From: Gammaproteobacteria bacterium
GTDB lineage: Bacteria; Pseudomonadota; Gammaproteobacteria; Nitrosococcales; Methylophagaceae
Length of the DNA stretch: 64,000 nucleotides
Assembly (NCBI GenBank): GCA_029210875.1
Contig: JARGFJ010000004.1
Span: 35,745 to 99,744 of the forward strand
Direction: 5' to 3'
Shown: positions 40,866 to 53,519 of the stretch, in pieces
How the letters are laid out: each line of letters begins with the position of its first letter
How positions within the stretch are numbered: the stretch's first letter is position 1
Notes under the pieces: generated by a model
Told to the model about the DNA's origin: nothing
Databases searched by the model: none
What the model saw: the letters and a program-made list of their open reading frames with translations, nothing else
Translations under genes and position numbers: made by a program

Positions 40866-41701
40866 TTAGATCAAAGAATCTTCAATAAAATCGTGTTGTT
40901 TAACGGTACTATCGATTGCCATTAATGTCTCAAGCAAGGCTTCCATTTTAGCTAAAGGCCAAGAATTGGCACCATCGCTTAATGCTTTTTCTGGTTCAGG
41001 ATGTGTTTCCATAAACACACCTGCAACACCTACAGCAACCGCTGCACGAGCTAAAACAGGTACAAATTCACGCTGACCACCGGATGATCCGCCTTGACCA
41101 CCGGGTTGTTGTACTGAATGTGTCGCATCAAATACTACAGGGCAATTCATTGAACGCATTACGGGTAAACCACGCATATCTGAAATAAGCGTGTTATAAC
41201 CAAACGATGTACCACGATCACACAACATAATTTGTTGATTACCGGTTGATTTAGCTTTATCAGCCACGTGTTGCATATCCCACGGTGCTAAAAACTGGCC
41301 TTTTTTAATATTAACGGGCAAGCCTTGATTGGCAACATTCACAATGAAGTTGGTTTGACGACATAAAAATGCAGGGGTTTGTAAGACATCAACCACACTA
41401 GCGACTTCGGCTAAAGGTGTATCTTCATGCACATCCGTTAATACTGGTAGACCATATTCTTTTTTAACTTTTTCCAGGATCGCCAGACCTTTTTCTAAAC
41501 CCGGCCCGCGGTAGCTTGCTGTTGATGTACGATTGGCTTTGTCAAATGATGATTTGTAAATAAAGTGTATGCCTAACCGATCCGTCAATTCTTTTAACTG
41601 ACCCGCCACATCCATCGTCATTTGTTCACTTTCAATAACACAGGTACCTGCAATTAAAAACAGTGGTTGTTTACCACCCACTTCTTTTCCACATAATTGC
41701 A

Positions 41702-41702
<1 letters not shown>
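40866..41702 (-). CDS. kdsA: 3-deoxy-D-manno-octulosonate 8-phosphate synthase
   Basis: Condenses arabinose 5-phosphate with phosphoenolpyruvate to make KDO 8-phosphate for LPS. The 278-residue TIM barrel shows [19 protein letters not shown] and [18 protein letters not shown]. The motif is of the metal-independent type as far as can be judged (Asn in KANRT). Its start meets the pyrG stop at one base. Confidence 0.96.
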
Positions 41703-43384
<1,682 letters not shown>

Positions 43385-43440
43385 TCAAATCAGGTGAATA
43401 AATTAACAGAATTAGTGATTTGGCTCAATGAAAATCTAGA

Positions 43441-44757
43441 TTATTGCGTTATTTCTATTACGGGCAAATAGCCTTGTTCACGTTCCGCAACAGTATAGGC
43501 TTCTGCTAAGCCGTATCCGACCACAGCGATCAATTCCTGTTCACGATAAATCAAAGGAACACTATCCCGAAGCCATGGCGGAACAGACCATTGCTGAAAT
43601 AGATGTTTCAAACTACTGTGATGCGATTCAGATAGTTTAATGCGCTCACCACCCTGGCGAAATTTTATGGTTAAACCAGCTTCAATTATGGCTTTACTCA
43701 GTCCTTGCCCAACAGCTTGTTGCCATACTACACAACGATCATCATCCAGTTTTATCGGCGCACTATCTGCTAAAGTCACAACCTGTTTTGGATCATGTCT
43801 ATTTACACGTGACCTGATATGGAGCCTGTCTTGATAGCGCCGTGCTTCAACGTCAGCCCATTGCACTAATGGATTGGCGTCCTCTCTGGCATGGCATACT
43901 TTTGTAAGAATCTGTTCCAGACAAACAGTTGAAGGTAATGAGCTGGTGTGCAGGCTAATAAAATAACGTAATACATTGCGTTGCCGTGCTGCATTGAACC
44001 TGACTAGTTGGTTGATTGACAGGCTATGTGTAACATCAACAAGTGCGTCAATATCAAGTTGTGCCAACTCATCTAATAGCTGTGATGCTTCAGCACAATG
44101 TTGTGCGCTTCTACTTAAGGTTTTAGCCGCCGCTGGCCAGCGTTGTTCAATGTTTGGCCATAGATCATGACGAATATAATTTCTGGCCCAGCGCGTTTCA
44201 ACATTACTTGGATCATCAATCCATTTAAGATCATGTCGCCTTGCATACGCAACTATATCTGTTTGCGAAACAGTAAGAAAAGGCCGGACTAGCTGTGCCT
44301 TGCCCAGTTGTGTCATTTTAGCCATGCCAGCCAAACCTTTTGGCCCAGCACCACGTAATAATTGTAATAATAAGGTTTCAGCTTGATCGTGCTGATGTTG
44401 TGCTGTCAGTACCACATCACCTTCAGATACAGATGTTTGAATTGCGTGATAACGTGCTTGTCTTGCGGCAGCTTCCATGCCTAAGCTAGCAATATTATCT
44501 ACTACAACATTAATATTGGTAAACGCTACCCGCAATCCTGCGGCAACATCAGCGCAATGTTGCGTCCATTTATTTGAATCAGCATGAAGCCCGTGATTAA
44601 TATGAATGACATGCAGATTGTTAAGTTCAGAACGGCCACTTGTGGCTAATAGATGTAAAAGCACATGCGAATCGATGCCACCACTATAGGCAATCCAAAC
44701 CCGTTTACCTTTAGCGATGGCAATGACATCATCAATGATATGTTGGAAGTTATTCAC
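43441..44757 (-). CDS. tilS: tRNA(Ile)-lysidine synthetase
   Basis: Changes C34 of tRNA-Ile(CAU) to lysidine so it reads AUA. The 438-residue protein has the PP-loop VWIAYSGGIDSHVLL (about residues 20-34), the GHQHDQAET-like block (AQHQHDQAETLLLQLLRG) and the C-terminal TilS domains. It is 42 bases after accA, its usual neighbour. Confidence 0.94.
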   Translation of the reverse strand: MNNFQHIIDDVIAIAKGKRVWIAYSGGIDSHVLLHLLATSGRSELNNLHVIHINHGLHADSNKWTQHCADVAAGLRVAFTNINVVVDNIASLGMEAAARQARYHAIQTSVSEGDVVLTAQHQHDQAETLLLQLLRGAGPKGLAGMAKMTQLGKAQLVRPFLTVSQTDIVAYARRHDLKWIDDPSNVETRWARNYIRHDLWPNIEQRWPAAAKTLSRSAQHCAEASQLLDELAQLDIDALVDVTHSLSINQLVRFNAARQRNVLRYFISLHTSSLPSTVCLEQILTKVCHAREDANPLVQWADVEARRYQDRLHIRSRVNRHDPKQVVTLADSAPIKLDDDRCVVWQQAVGQGLSKAIIEAGLTIKFRQGGERIKLSESHHSSLKHLFQQWSVPPWLRDSVPLIYREQELIAVVGYGLAEAYTVAEREQGYLPVIEITQ

Positions 44758-44799
44758 CGTGATGGCTAATAACGCTTAGTGATAACACTGAGCTTAAGT

Positions 44800-45756
44800 T
44801 TAACCTTCAAACTCACCGTAATTTAACAAGCGCTGTAAACGGTTTTCAATCAGTGCATCAATTGGCATAGCTTCAAGTTCACGCAACTTCATTTCAATAG
44901 CATCACGCACACGTTCAGCCATTTCATCAACATTACGATGCGCACCACCCAACGGTTCTTGCAAAATCTGATCAATCAAACCTAAACCTTTAAGTCTGTC
45001 GGAGGTTACACCCAAGGTAGCTGCAGCATCAGAGGCTTTTTCAGCACTTTTCCACAAAATAGATGCACAACCTTCAGGTGAAATAACAGAATAAATACTG
45101 TATTGCAGCATCATAAGATGATCAGCCACACCAACCGCTAATGCACCGCCTGAACCACCTTCACCAATCACCGTACTGATAATGGGCGTTTTAAGTTGCG
45201 CCATTTCATATAAATTGCGTGCAATCGCTTCACTTTGACCACGTTCTTCAGCACCGATACCAGGATAGGCGCCCGGTGTATCAATAAATGAAATAACCGG
45301 TAGACCAAAACGTTCAGCTAATTTCATAACACGTAATGCTTTACGATACCCTTCTGGTCGCGGCATACCAAAATTACGGGCGATTTTTTCTTTGGTATCA
45401 CGACCTTTTTGATGACCAATCACCATCACTGGTCGATCATTTAAGCGTCCCATTCCAGTGATTAAGGCTTGATCATCACCATAAGTACGATCACCATGAA
45501 GCTCTTCAAAATCAGTAATGATGCGTTCAATATAATCCAAGGTATAAGGGCGTTGGGGATGGCGCGCCATTTGTGTGGTTTGCCAAGGAGTTAACGCTGC
45601 AAAGATCGACTTGGTCAGCTCTTTACTTTTATCTTGTAACCGTTGAATTTCATCAGTGATATTGAGCTCACTATCACTGCTCATATAACGTAACTCATCG
45701 ATTTTAGCTTCTAATTCGGCGATGGGTTGTTCGTAGTCGAGGAAATTTAACTGCAT
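44800..45756 (-). CDS. accA: acetyl-CoA carboxylase carboxyltransferase subunit alpha
   Basis: With AccD transfers the carboxyl group from biotin to acetyl-CoA, the first step in fatty acid synthesis. The 318-residue protein shows [17 protein letters not shown] at the start, [21 protein letters not shown] and [18 protein letters not shown]. Located between pilU and tilS, dnaE a few genes upstream as in E. coli (dnaE-accA). Confidence 0.97.
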   Translation of the reverse strand: MQLNFLDYEQPIAELEAKIDELRYMSSDSELNITDEIQRLQDKSKELTKSIFAALTPWQTTQMARHPQRPYTLDYIERIITDFEELHGDRTYGDDQALITGMGRLNDRPVMVIGHQKGRDTKEKIARNFGMPRPEGYRKALRVMKLAERFGLPVISFIDTPGAYPGIGAEERGQSEAIARNLYEMAQLKTPIISTVIGEGGSGGALAVGVADHLMMLQYSIYSVISPEGCASILWKSAEKASDAAATLGVTSDRLKGLGLIDQILQEPLGGAHRNVDEMAERVRDAIEMKLRELEAMPIDALIENRLQRLLNYGEFEG

Positions 45757-45820
45757 GAGTGCTTGTTACCTTAAATTCAAATATTCTGAGAGATTATACA
45801 CAAACCAAAGTCAAAATGAG

Positions 45821-46924
45821 CTAACTCATAAACAGCTTATTGTCTTCGCCTGTAGAACTCGCAACGTCATCACCCATCCGAATGGCAAGGCTAACGTCAT
45901 TTTTAGAGTCTGCATTGGCAATAGTTTCGTCAAGTGATATTTTGCCGGCCTTATATAGTGTTATTAAGGTCTGATCGAATGTGATTGTGCCGTCATCGGT
46001 ACTTTCTTTCATTGCATCTTTAATACCTGAAATATCACCTTTTGCAATCAGTTCCGCGATATAGGGTGAGTTCAACATCACCTCAACTGCAGGCAAACGA
46101 CGATTATCATTACTAATAATCAGGCGTTGAGAAATAATGGCACGTAAATTTAACGATAAATCCATTTGTAACTGACGATGTGCCACTTCAGGAAAGAAAT
46201 TCAAAATTCGGTCAAGTGTCTGATTAGCATTATTCGAGTGTAAGGTCGCTAAACATAAATGCCCGGTTTCAGCATAGGCAATGGCATGTTTCATCGTTTC
46301 CATATCCCGAATCTCACCGATCAAAATGACATCAGGCGCTTCTCGCAAGGCATTTTTAAGCGCATTTTCATACGACAGCGTATCAATACCCACTTCACGC
46401 TGTTGCACGATTGATTTCTCATGGTTGTGAATAAATTCAAGTGGATCTTCTATTGTCAAAATATGTGATGCCGAATGTCGGTTACGGTGACCAATCATTG
46501 CTGCTAAGGTTGTTGACTTACCAGATCCTGTAGAACCTACTACCAATACCAAACCACGTTTTTCCATGATGATATCACCTAAAACCTCTGGCAAATTCAT
46601 CTCAGAAAATCTAGGGATCGTTGTTTGAATATAACGAATTACAATCGATACTTGGCCTCGCTGACGAAATATATTTACTCTGAAACGACCCACATCTTTG
46701 AGAGAGACCGCAAAATTCATCTCTAACACCTCAGCAAACTCCTTGCGTTGTGCATCATTCATCATTGATTGTGCCATTTCATCGGTATCACCTGGAACCA
46801 GCGTGGTCATACCAACCGGCTTTATAACTCCTTCAATTTTGATTTGTGGCTCGGCACCAGTACAAAAAAACAGATCGGATGCTTTTTTATCTGACATCAA
46901 CTTTAAATATGGTGTCATATCCAT
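45821..46924 (-). CDS. pilU: PilT/PilU-type type IV pilus retraction ATPase
   Basis: A hexameric ATPase acting in pilus retraction on the cytosolic face. The 367-residue protein has Walker A GSTGSGKSTTLAAM (about residue 131), the Asp box TIEDPLEFIH, the His box TLHSNNANQTLDRILN and the AIRAEI-like DVILIGEIRDMETM. The extended C-terminus beyond the PilT core favours PilU over PilT. It stands with a PilB/GspE-like gene and not in the pilT locus, which is unusual. Confidence 0.85.
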   Translation of the reverse strand: MDMTPYLKLMSDKKASDLFFCTGAEPQIKIEGVIKPVGMTTLVPGDTDEMAQSMMNDAQRKEFAEVLEMNFAVSLKDVGRFRVNIFRQRGQVSIVIRYIQTTIPRFSEMNLPEVLGDIIMEKRGLVLVVGSTGSGKSTTLAAMIGHRNRHSASHILTIEDPLEFIHNHEKSIVQQREVGIDTLSYENALKNALREAPDVILIGEIRDMETMKHAIAYAETGHLCLATLHSNNANQTLDRILNFFPEVAHRQLQMDLSLNLRAIISQRLIISNDNRRLPAVEVMLNSPYIAELIAKGDISGIKDAMKESTDDGTITFDQTLITLYKAGKISLDETIANADSKNDVSLAIRMGDDVASSTGEDNKLFMS

Positions 46925-46959
46925 GGAAAATCCTCTTACAAAATAATTTTGAGCATAAG

Positions 46960-48594
46960 TTAATTTAATCGCACACGATACACTTCGGCTAACGAAATTT
47001 CTTTATTTCTGGCGCGTTCAAGTGCATTGGCTGTCAATGGAACCATGCCTGCATCAACTGCACTCTGATGAATTGTCGTTGTAGCTACATCAGGGCTTAC
47101 CAACGAACGTATATCATCAGTCATACATAATAATTCATATACTGCCAGTCGTCCTTTTATACCTGTGTGATTACACTGTTCACAGCCTCTGCCATGATAA
47201 AAAGTTTCATCCATAGATAGTTCTAAAGCGTGTCTTACCAATCGATCTTCAGGTTCTATTTCTAAACAGTCAGGGCAATTACGTTTTACTAATCGTTGAG
47301 CAAGCACACCCAGTAGGCAACTATTCAACAGATAGGGTTCCACTTCCATTTCCAATAAGCGAGTCACGGCACCAGCTGCATCATTAGTGTGAAGCGTACT
47401 TAGTACCAAATGCCCTGTTAAAGCGCTTTCAACCGCTATTTTTCCTGTTTCGTGGTCACGTATTTCACCGACCAAAATAACATCTGGATCATGCCGTAAG
47501 ATATTGCGCAGTGCTCGTGCAAAGGTATAACCCGTAGTATGATTTATCTGTATTTGCTCAATACCATCCATGTGATATTCGACCGGATCTTCTACCGTAA
47601 TGATATTGACATTCTGGTTTTTAACTTCACCCAAAGCGGCATATAAGGTTGTTGACTTGCCAGACCCTGTTGGCCCCGTGACCAGAAAAATACCATTACT
47701 TTTATGTAATAAATCTCGAAAAGCATCTTCATCTCTATTACTAAAACCAAGTTCTGAAATCGACTTTAAACCAACTTGCGCATTAAGTAGCCGGATAACA
47801 ACACTTTCACCCTCAACTGTTGGCATAATTGAAATACGCAAATCAACGGTAGCATCACCTGTATGCACACAACTACGCCCATCTTGAGGAATACGTCGTT
47901 CGGCAATATTCATTCCACCGATGATTTTTATTCGACTGACTACAGCAGCCAATAATGTTTTACTTATAAAACGGATGGTAGTGAGTGAACCATCTAATCG
48001 ATAGATTAATTCAACATTTTTTTCGCGTGGACGAATATGAATATCAGATGCGTTACGCTCAATTGCATCACGAATAATATTGCTAACAAGGCGAACAATT
48101 GGTCGTTCACTACCTAAACGCTCCAATTCTTGCACACCAGCTTCGTTATTGAGGTGATTATCAATGGATTCTAGAGCAAGCTCATCGTCTTGAACGCCAT
48201 AATAATGCTGAACAGCCCATTGAATATCTTTAAGCGTAGCCACAGCAATATCTATGCTTAGGCCTGTGATAAACCCGAGCATTTGATAGAGATTTTGTTG
48301 CATCGGATTAGCGGCCGCAACTAACAACCTGGCTTTATCGACTTGAAGAGGAATAACATTATGTGAACGTGCAAATTCGGCAGGGATCAATGCAAGCACG
48401 GCTTCATTAAAATTATAGTTATGCAATTTTACAAAGGGAATGTCTAATTGTTCAGCTAATTTTTGTTCGGGAACAATTTGGTCAGACTCAAGCTTGTGTT
48501 TAGCTGAACACTCTGAAACAAAATGCAGTGCATCAGAGATCAAACTATCTGTGTTCTGATTTTTTAACGTTTTATCATCTTCATGTCCAGACAC
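46960..48594 (-). CDS. GspE/PilB-family type II secretion / type IV pilus ATPase
   Basis: A 544-residue secretion or pilus-assembly ATPase. It has the N-terminal MshEN/T2SSE_N domain (about 50-160), Walker A GPTGSGKSTTLYAAL (about residue 309), Walker B-region DPDVILVGEIRDHETG and a C-terminal tetracysteine zinc motif (CPDC ... CEQC). Whether it powers type IV pilus extension (PilB) or type II secretion (GspE) cannot be decided; the pilU neighbour 35 bases downstream favours a pilus role, the sequence style is GspE-like. Confidence 0.85.
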   Translation of the reverse strand: MSGHEDDKTLKNQNTDSLISDALHFVSECSAKHKLESDQIVPEQKLAEQLDIPFVKLHNYNFNEAVLALIPAEFARSHNVIPLQVDKARLLVAAANPMQQNLYQMLGFITGLSIDIAVATLKDIQWAVQHYYGVQDDELALESIDNHLNNEAGVQELERLGSERPIVRLVSNIIRDAIERNASDIHIRPREKNVELIYRLDGSLTTIRFISKTLLAAVVSRIKIIGGMNIAERRIPQDGRSCVHTGDATVDLRISIMPTVEGESVVIRLLNAQVGLKSISELGFSNRDEDAFRDLLHKSNGIFLVTGPTGSGKSTTLYAALGEVKNQNVNIITVEDPVEYHMDGIEQIQINHTTGYTFARALRNILRHDPDVILVGEIRDHETGKIAVESALTGHLVLSTLHTNDAAGAVTRLLEMEVEPYLLNSCLLGVLAQRLVKRNCPDCLEIEPEDRLVRHALELSMDETFYHGRGCEQCNHTGIKGRLAVYELLCMTDDIRSLVSPDVATTTIHQSAVDAGMVPLTANALERARNKEISLAEVYRVRLN

Positions 48595-48608
48595 GTAACA
48601 ACCCCAGG

Positions 48609-51600
48609 TTATTTTCTATATTTCATTTTAACAGTACTTACTTGATCCAATATGGATAATTCTGCCAACAAAGCATCTGTTGGCGCAACATTCCACTCTT
48701 CACCTAATTGAATAAGTGTACGCGCATCTTTATTTTTATATTCTATTTCTAATGGTGTTAAACCACCACGATATGGGCCGATGGATGCTTTCAAACTATC
48801 AATCCAATCACTATTATCTTGATCATTTTCTAAAGTAATTGATAAGGATTTGCCACACATTTCACGAGCACGGGCTATGTCATAAACTGTATCAGCTGTC
48901 GCGGCTAAACCACCAGTAAAATTATCCTGCCCAATTTTGCCCTGAATAATCACTAATTTATCGGGTTGAATGACCGATTGATATTGCTCATAGACCTCTG
49001 CAAACACACGGACTTCAAGTCGTGCAGTTTGATCATCAAGAGTAATAAATGCCATACGACCACCATTTTTACCCTTCATAGTGCGTATTGCCACAATTAA
49101 ACCTGCTGTTATCACTGGGATTTCATTACGTTGATAACCTTTCGACTCAGGCGCTTCTAATTGACTGATTTTTTTTGGTATAAATCGTGATAATTCATCT
49201 GCATAACGATCGATTGGATGACCGCTCAAATACAAACCTAAGGTTTCTTTTTCAGCGATAAGCAATTGTTGTTCTGACCATTCAATCGCATCAAGCAGTG
49301 GTTCATCGGTTTGATCTTGATCAACCGCTATCAGACCAAACATATCATTTTGACCACTATCGTGATTATTACGATGTTGTTCAGCAATCTGTAATGCTTT
49401 GGGAATACTGGCTTCCAAACTGGCACGATGACCGCCTAAGGAATCCATCGCACCCGATTTAACCAAAGCATCCATCACCCGTCGGTTGACCTTCTTCATA
49501 TCAACACGCTGACAAAAATCATACAAACTTGAAAATGGCTTACCGCGTTGTCGTTCTTCTACAATACCAGCCAAAGCCGCTTCACCAACGCCTTTAATTG
49601 CACCCATACCATATCGAATAGAACGTTCATCTGCCACCGTGAATTGAATTTTACTGTGATTAACATCAGGGGGTAACACCGTCAGTTTCATATCACGGCA
49701 ATCATCAATTAAACCTACCACTTTATCGGTATTATCCATATCGGCTGATAACACTGCCGCCATAAATGCAGCGGGATAATGGGCTTTTAACCATGCTGTT
49801 TGATAGGCAACTAAAGCATAGGCCGCTGAATGTGATTTATTAAAACCATACTCAGCAAATTTTTCCATCAAATCAAAAATTGGCCCTGCCGTTTTTTCAT
49901 CAATATCGCGTTTTTGTGCACCTTCTAAAAATAAAGCACGTTGTTGTGCCATTTCTTCGGCTTTTTTCTTACCCATGGCGCGCCGTAACATGTCAGCACC
50001 ACCCAAGCTATAACCTGCCAGCACTTGAGCAATTTGCATAACTTGTTCTTGGTAGACAATAACCCCGTAAGTAGGTTTTAAAACCGGTTCAAGATCAGGA
50101 TGCGGATAATCGACCTTGGCCCGACCATGTTTACGGTTAACAAAGTCATCAACCATGCCTGACTGTAAAGGCCCCGGACGGAACAATGCTACCAACGCCA
50201 CGATATCTTCAAACGTATCAGGTTGCAGGCGTTTAATTAACTCCTTCATACCTCGCGATTCAAGCTGGAATACCGCTGTCGTCTCACACCGTTTTAATAA
50301 ATCATAGGTAGCAATATCATCTAAAGGCAGATTGGTAATATCAATCTTTGCAGCCTCTTCTGCAGGCAGCATCGCTTTAACATTTTTAACTGCCCAGTCG
50401 ATAACGGTCAGCGTTTTCAGACCTAAAAAGTCAAATTTAACCAGACCAACGCTTTCAACATCATCTTTATCGAATTGCGATACAAAACTGGCACCATTAT
50501 GTTCACAATAGACCGGTGTATATTCCGTTAATGCTTTAGGTGCGATAACAACACCACCTGCATGTTTACCGACATTTCGAGTTAGACCTTCAAGCTGCAA
50601 CGCCAGATCAATCAGGGTTTTAACATCTTCTTCTTTGTCATAGCGTTCTTGTAACAAGGGCTCTTGTTCAAGCGCTTTAGTTAAGGTCATTTTCAATTCA
50701 AATGGCACTAACTTGGCCAGACCATCCACTAAACCATAGGGAAATCCCAGAACCCGACCCACATCACGTAATACCGCTTTTGCTGCCATCGTACCGTAAG
50801 TGATGATCTGTGATACATGATCACGCCCATAATGTTGTGACACATAGTCAATAACGCGATCACGGCCTTCCATACAAAAGTCGATATCAAAGTCAGGTAA
50901 CGATACCCGCTCGGGATTAAGAAACCGCTCAAACAGCAAGTCATATTGCAAGGGATCAATATCGGTAATTTTGAGCGCATAAGCGACTAATGAACCCGCA
51001 CCCGACCCCCTGCCCGGCCCAACAGGAACCTGATTATTTTTAGCCCACTGAATAAAGTCGGCAACGATTAAGAAATAACCTGGAAAGCCCATTTCATTGA
51101 TAACATCAAGCTCAACCTGCAAGCGACTTTCATAAATAGGACGCTGTTGCGCTCGAACTTCTGGATCTGGAAATAATACGTCCAGACGTGGTTCTAACCC
51201 TTTATACGATTCTTGGCTAAAGAACTCACCAATCGTCATGCCTTCTGGTACAGGGAAATCAGGTAAGTAATGCTCACCTAAGGTTAATTCAACATTACAA
51301 CGTTTGGCTATTTCAATGGTATTGGTAATGGCCTCTGGAATATCACTAAACAATTCGACCATTTCTTCAGGACTACGCAAATATTGCTGTTCTGAATAAT
51401 TGCGCGCACGGCGTGGATCATCTAATAACCGACCTTCATTAATACATACTTTCGCTTCATGTGCTTCAAACTGATCGGGGGTTAAAAACCGTACATCATT
51501 GGTCGCAACCACAGGTAAATCATGCATAACGGCAACCGCAAGTGCACCATCAATATAACGCTCTTCATCTTCTCGGCCAGTGCGGATCAGTTCAAGATAA

Positions 51601-52094
51601 AAACGATTGGGGAATAATGTTTTCCAATGTTCAACTATCGATTTTAATTCTGCTGTCTGATTATTAAGCAGCGATCTTCCCAAAATACCTTCACGGCCAC
51701 CAGTAAGACATATCAAGCCATCGGTAGCGCCCTCAAGCCAATCCAAATCGAGCATGGGTACGCCTAGATGTTGACCTTCAATATAAGCTCGTGACAATAA
51801 GCGGGATAAATTACGATAGCCTTCATTATTTTGACATAACAAAACAAAGCGACTGTTTTTCTTGGGATCAGCAGGATCACGCAAACGTAAATCAGCAGCC
51901 AATATTGGTTTAACACCTTTATATTGTGCGGCTGTGTAGACCTTAACCGCAGCAAAAAGATTATGTTGATCAGTAACAGCAATGGCTGGCATGCCAGCTT
52001 GTGCAACAGCTTCTATTAAAGGTTTAACACGGACTAAACCATCAACTAGCGAATAATCAGTGTGTAAATGTAAATGGACAAATTGGGCAGACAT
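48609..52094 (-). CDS. dnaE: DNA polymerase III alpha subunit
   Basis: Replicative polymerase. The 1161-residue protein has the N-terminal PHP domain (FVHLHLHTDYSLVDG), the catalytic aspartates in LPDFDIDFC (about residue 400), the finger and thumb domain (GRGSGAGSLVAYAL, LVALFRPGPLQSGMVDDF), a helix-hairpin-helix (YGMGAIKGVGEAAL) and a C-terminal OB fold. It follows mscS by 48 bases. Length matches E. coli (1160). Confidence 0.98.
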   Translation of the reverse strand: MSAQFVHLHLHTDYSLVDGLVRVKPLIEAVAQAGMPAIAVTDQHNLFAAVKVYTAAQYKGVKPILAADLRLRDPADPKKNSRFVLLCQNNEGYRNLSRLLSRAYIEGQHLGVPMLDLDWLEGATDGLICLTGGREGILGRSLLNNQTAELKSIVEHWKTLFPNRFYLELIRTGREDEERYIDGALAVAVMHDLPVVATNDVRFLTPDQFEAHEAKVCINEGRLLDDPRRARNYSEQQYLRSPEEMVELFSDIPEAITNTIEIAKRCNVELTLGEHYLPDFPVPEGMTIGEFFSQESYKGLEPRLDVLFPDPEVRAQQRPIYESRLQVELDVINEMGFPGYFLIVADFIQWAKNNQVPVGPGRGSGAGSLVAYALKITDIDPLQYDLLFERFLNPERVSLPDFDIDFCMEGRDRVIDYVSQHYGRDHVSQIITYGTMAAKAVLRDVGRVLGFPYGLVDGLAKLVPFELKMTLTKALEQEPLLQERYDKEEDVKTLIDLALQLEGLTRNVGKHAGGVVIAPKALTEYTPVYCEHNGASFVSQFDKDDVESVGLVKFDFLGLKTLTVIDWAVKNVKAMLPAEEAAKIDITNLPLDDIATYDLLKRCETTAVFQLESRGMKELIKRLQPDTFEDIVALVALFRPGPLQSGMVDDFVNRKHGRAKVDYPHPDLEPVLKPTYGVIVYQEQVMQIAQVLAGYSLGGADMLRRAMGKKKAEEMAQQRALFLEGAQKRDIDEKTAGPIFDLMEKFAEYGFNKSHSAAYALVAYQTAWLKAHYPAAFMAAVLSADMDNTDKVVGLIDDCRDMKLTVLPPDVNHSKIQFTVADERSIRYGMGAIKGVGEAALAGIVEERQRGKPFSSLYDFCQRVDMKKVNRRVMDALVKSGAMDSLGGHRASLEASIPKALQIAEQHRNNHDSGQNDMFGLIAVDQDQTDEPLLDAIEWSEQQLLIAEKETLGLYLSGHPIDRYADELSRFIPKKISQLEAPESKGYQRNEIPVITAGLIVAIRTMKGKNGGRMAFITLDDQTARLEVRVFAEVYEQYQSVIQPDKLVIIQGKIGQDNFTGGLAATADTVYDIARAREMCGKSLSITLENDQDNSDWIDSLKASIGPYRGGLTPLEIEYKNKDARTLIQLGEEWNVAPTDALLAELSILDQVSTVKMKYRK

Positions 52095-52142
52095 AAAACG
52101 CTGCTAACTCACTTTTTCGATTTGATTCATACTAATTCCATG

Positions 52143-53519
52143 TTATGGAAAACGTACAGGATCAGGCTTAACATCGCGCCCTAAGGTACCATCTACAATA
52201 GCTTGTGCCTGTTTTTTACCCATGACAAACGCATCCGCCTCTGTCATAGCCGTTTTAAAAGTGTCACGAGCTTGCTTTGGCTGTCCACTATCTTGTCTGA
52301 GATACAATGTTTGAGTTGGGTAGGCAAACTCAACGCCTAGCTGTTTCGCCAAACGTAAAATATCCAGCAAAAAGCGATGACGTTCACGTAGTTCGGTATT
52401 CCAATCGGGCGTTTCCCAAAATACATACACTAGAATATCGAGTGATGCTGCACCATACTCATTGAAATAGACCTGATAGTAATCTTTTCTCATATACGGA
52501 TGCAGCTGGATTAATTCACGGATCCCTTCACAAAAAGCATCAATTTTTTCCGGTGGTGTGTCATAGGTTAACGCTAACATTGACCTCATACGACGATAAC
52601 GCCGTGCGCCCATATTATCTATTTTAGTGGTCGTTAAAATCGAATTGGGCAGTGTGATCAATGAGTTGTAAAACGTCCGTATCCGCGTACTTCTAAATCC
52701 GACCGTCTCAATCATTCCTTCGACATCACCAATAATCACCCAATCACCGATATGAAAAGGTCTGTCTAATAAAATTGTAATTGAGCCAAAAAAATTGCCT
52801 AATAAATCCTTCGCCGCTAATGCAAAGGCTAAACCACCCAGACCTAGACCCGCTAATAAACTCGTGACATCAACGTTTAAATTATCTGCAATAAAGATAA
52901 TCCCGATTACAACGACAAATACACGAAGACTCTTGGTCACCATCGGCACAAATAAGTCGTCAAATTTATTTTCTGTTCGTAATGCTTGTTTGATTAACAA
53001 TGTATCAACTACATCGACTAATCTAAATGCACTCCAAATGCCAGATAAACTGACTAACACCTTGACCGCTATTGATAAAATCAATGCTGCTGTATCAGGC
53101 AAGGCTAATAGCCCTAATCCAGCAGACCAGATCAATGCCATAGCCATTAAACCGAGTGGTCGTAAGGTTGTAGGATCTAAATCATCATAAACTGGCTTAC
53201 GTTTCTTCCAGAGCGTTATATATGACTTTAAAAACCAGGCAACTAATTTATCGGCTAACGCTCCTAAAACAATGGTCACTAATAAACCAAGCCATTGCCA
53301 ATATTCGAGTAAAAATCGCTCTTTTAAAACGGAAGGTATCGTTCCATCAGGTAATAACGATCTAATATCACTATCATCAGGCACTGGCAGATCAGCACTT
53401 TTATCAGAAGTGACGACCAAGGTTTGTTGGACAACATCAGGATTGGCATCGGCAGCAAATACAGAGGGTATCAATAGTACGGAACATATCATCCAACAAA
53501 CAACAACTAACTGTTTCAT
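52143..53519 (-). CDS. MscS-family mechanosensitive ion channel
   Basis: A 458-residue channel with a signal-like N-terminus (QLVVVCWMICSVLLIPSVFA), five or so membrane segments and the MscS pore and beta domain: LLAGLGLGGLAFALAAKDLLGNFFGSI (about residues 220-245) then LDRPFHIGDWVIIGDVEGMIETVGFRSTRIRT. Such channels release solutes on osmotic downshock. The gene overlaps nagZ by four bases. Confidence 0.92.
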   Translation of the reverse strand: MKQLVVVCWMICSVLLIPSVFAADANPDVVQQTLVVTSDKSADLPVPDDSDIRSLLPDGTIPSVLKERFLLEYWQWLGLLVTIVLGALADKLVAWFLKSYITLWKKRKPVYDDLDPTTLRPLGLMAMALIWSAGLGLLALPDTAALILSIAVKVLVSLSGIWSAFRLVDVVDTLLIKQALRTENKFDDLFVPMVTKSLRVFVVVIGIIFIADNLNVDVTSLLAGLGLGGLAFALAAKDLLGNFFGSITILLDRPFHIGDWVIIGDVEGMIETVGFRSTRIRTFYNSLITLPNSILTTTKIDNMGARRYRRMRSMLALTYDTPPEKIDAFCEGIRELIQLHPYMRKDYYQVYFNEYGAASLDILVYVFWETPDWNTELRERHRFLLDILRLAKQLGVEFAYPTQTLYLRQDSGQPKQARDTFKTAMTEADAFVMGKKQAQAIVDGTLGRDVKPDPVRFP

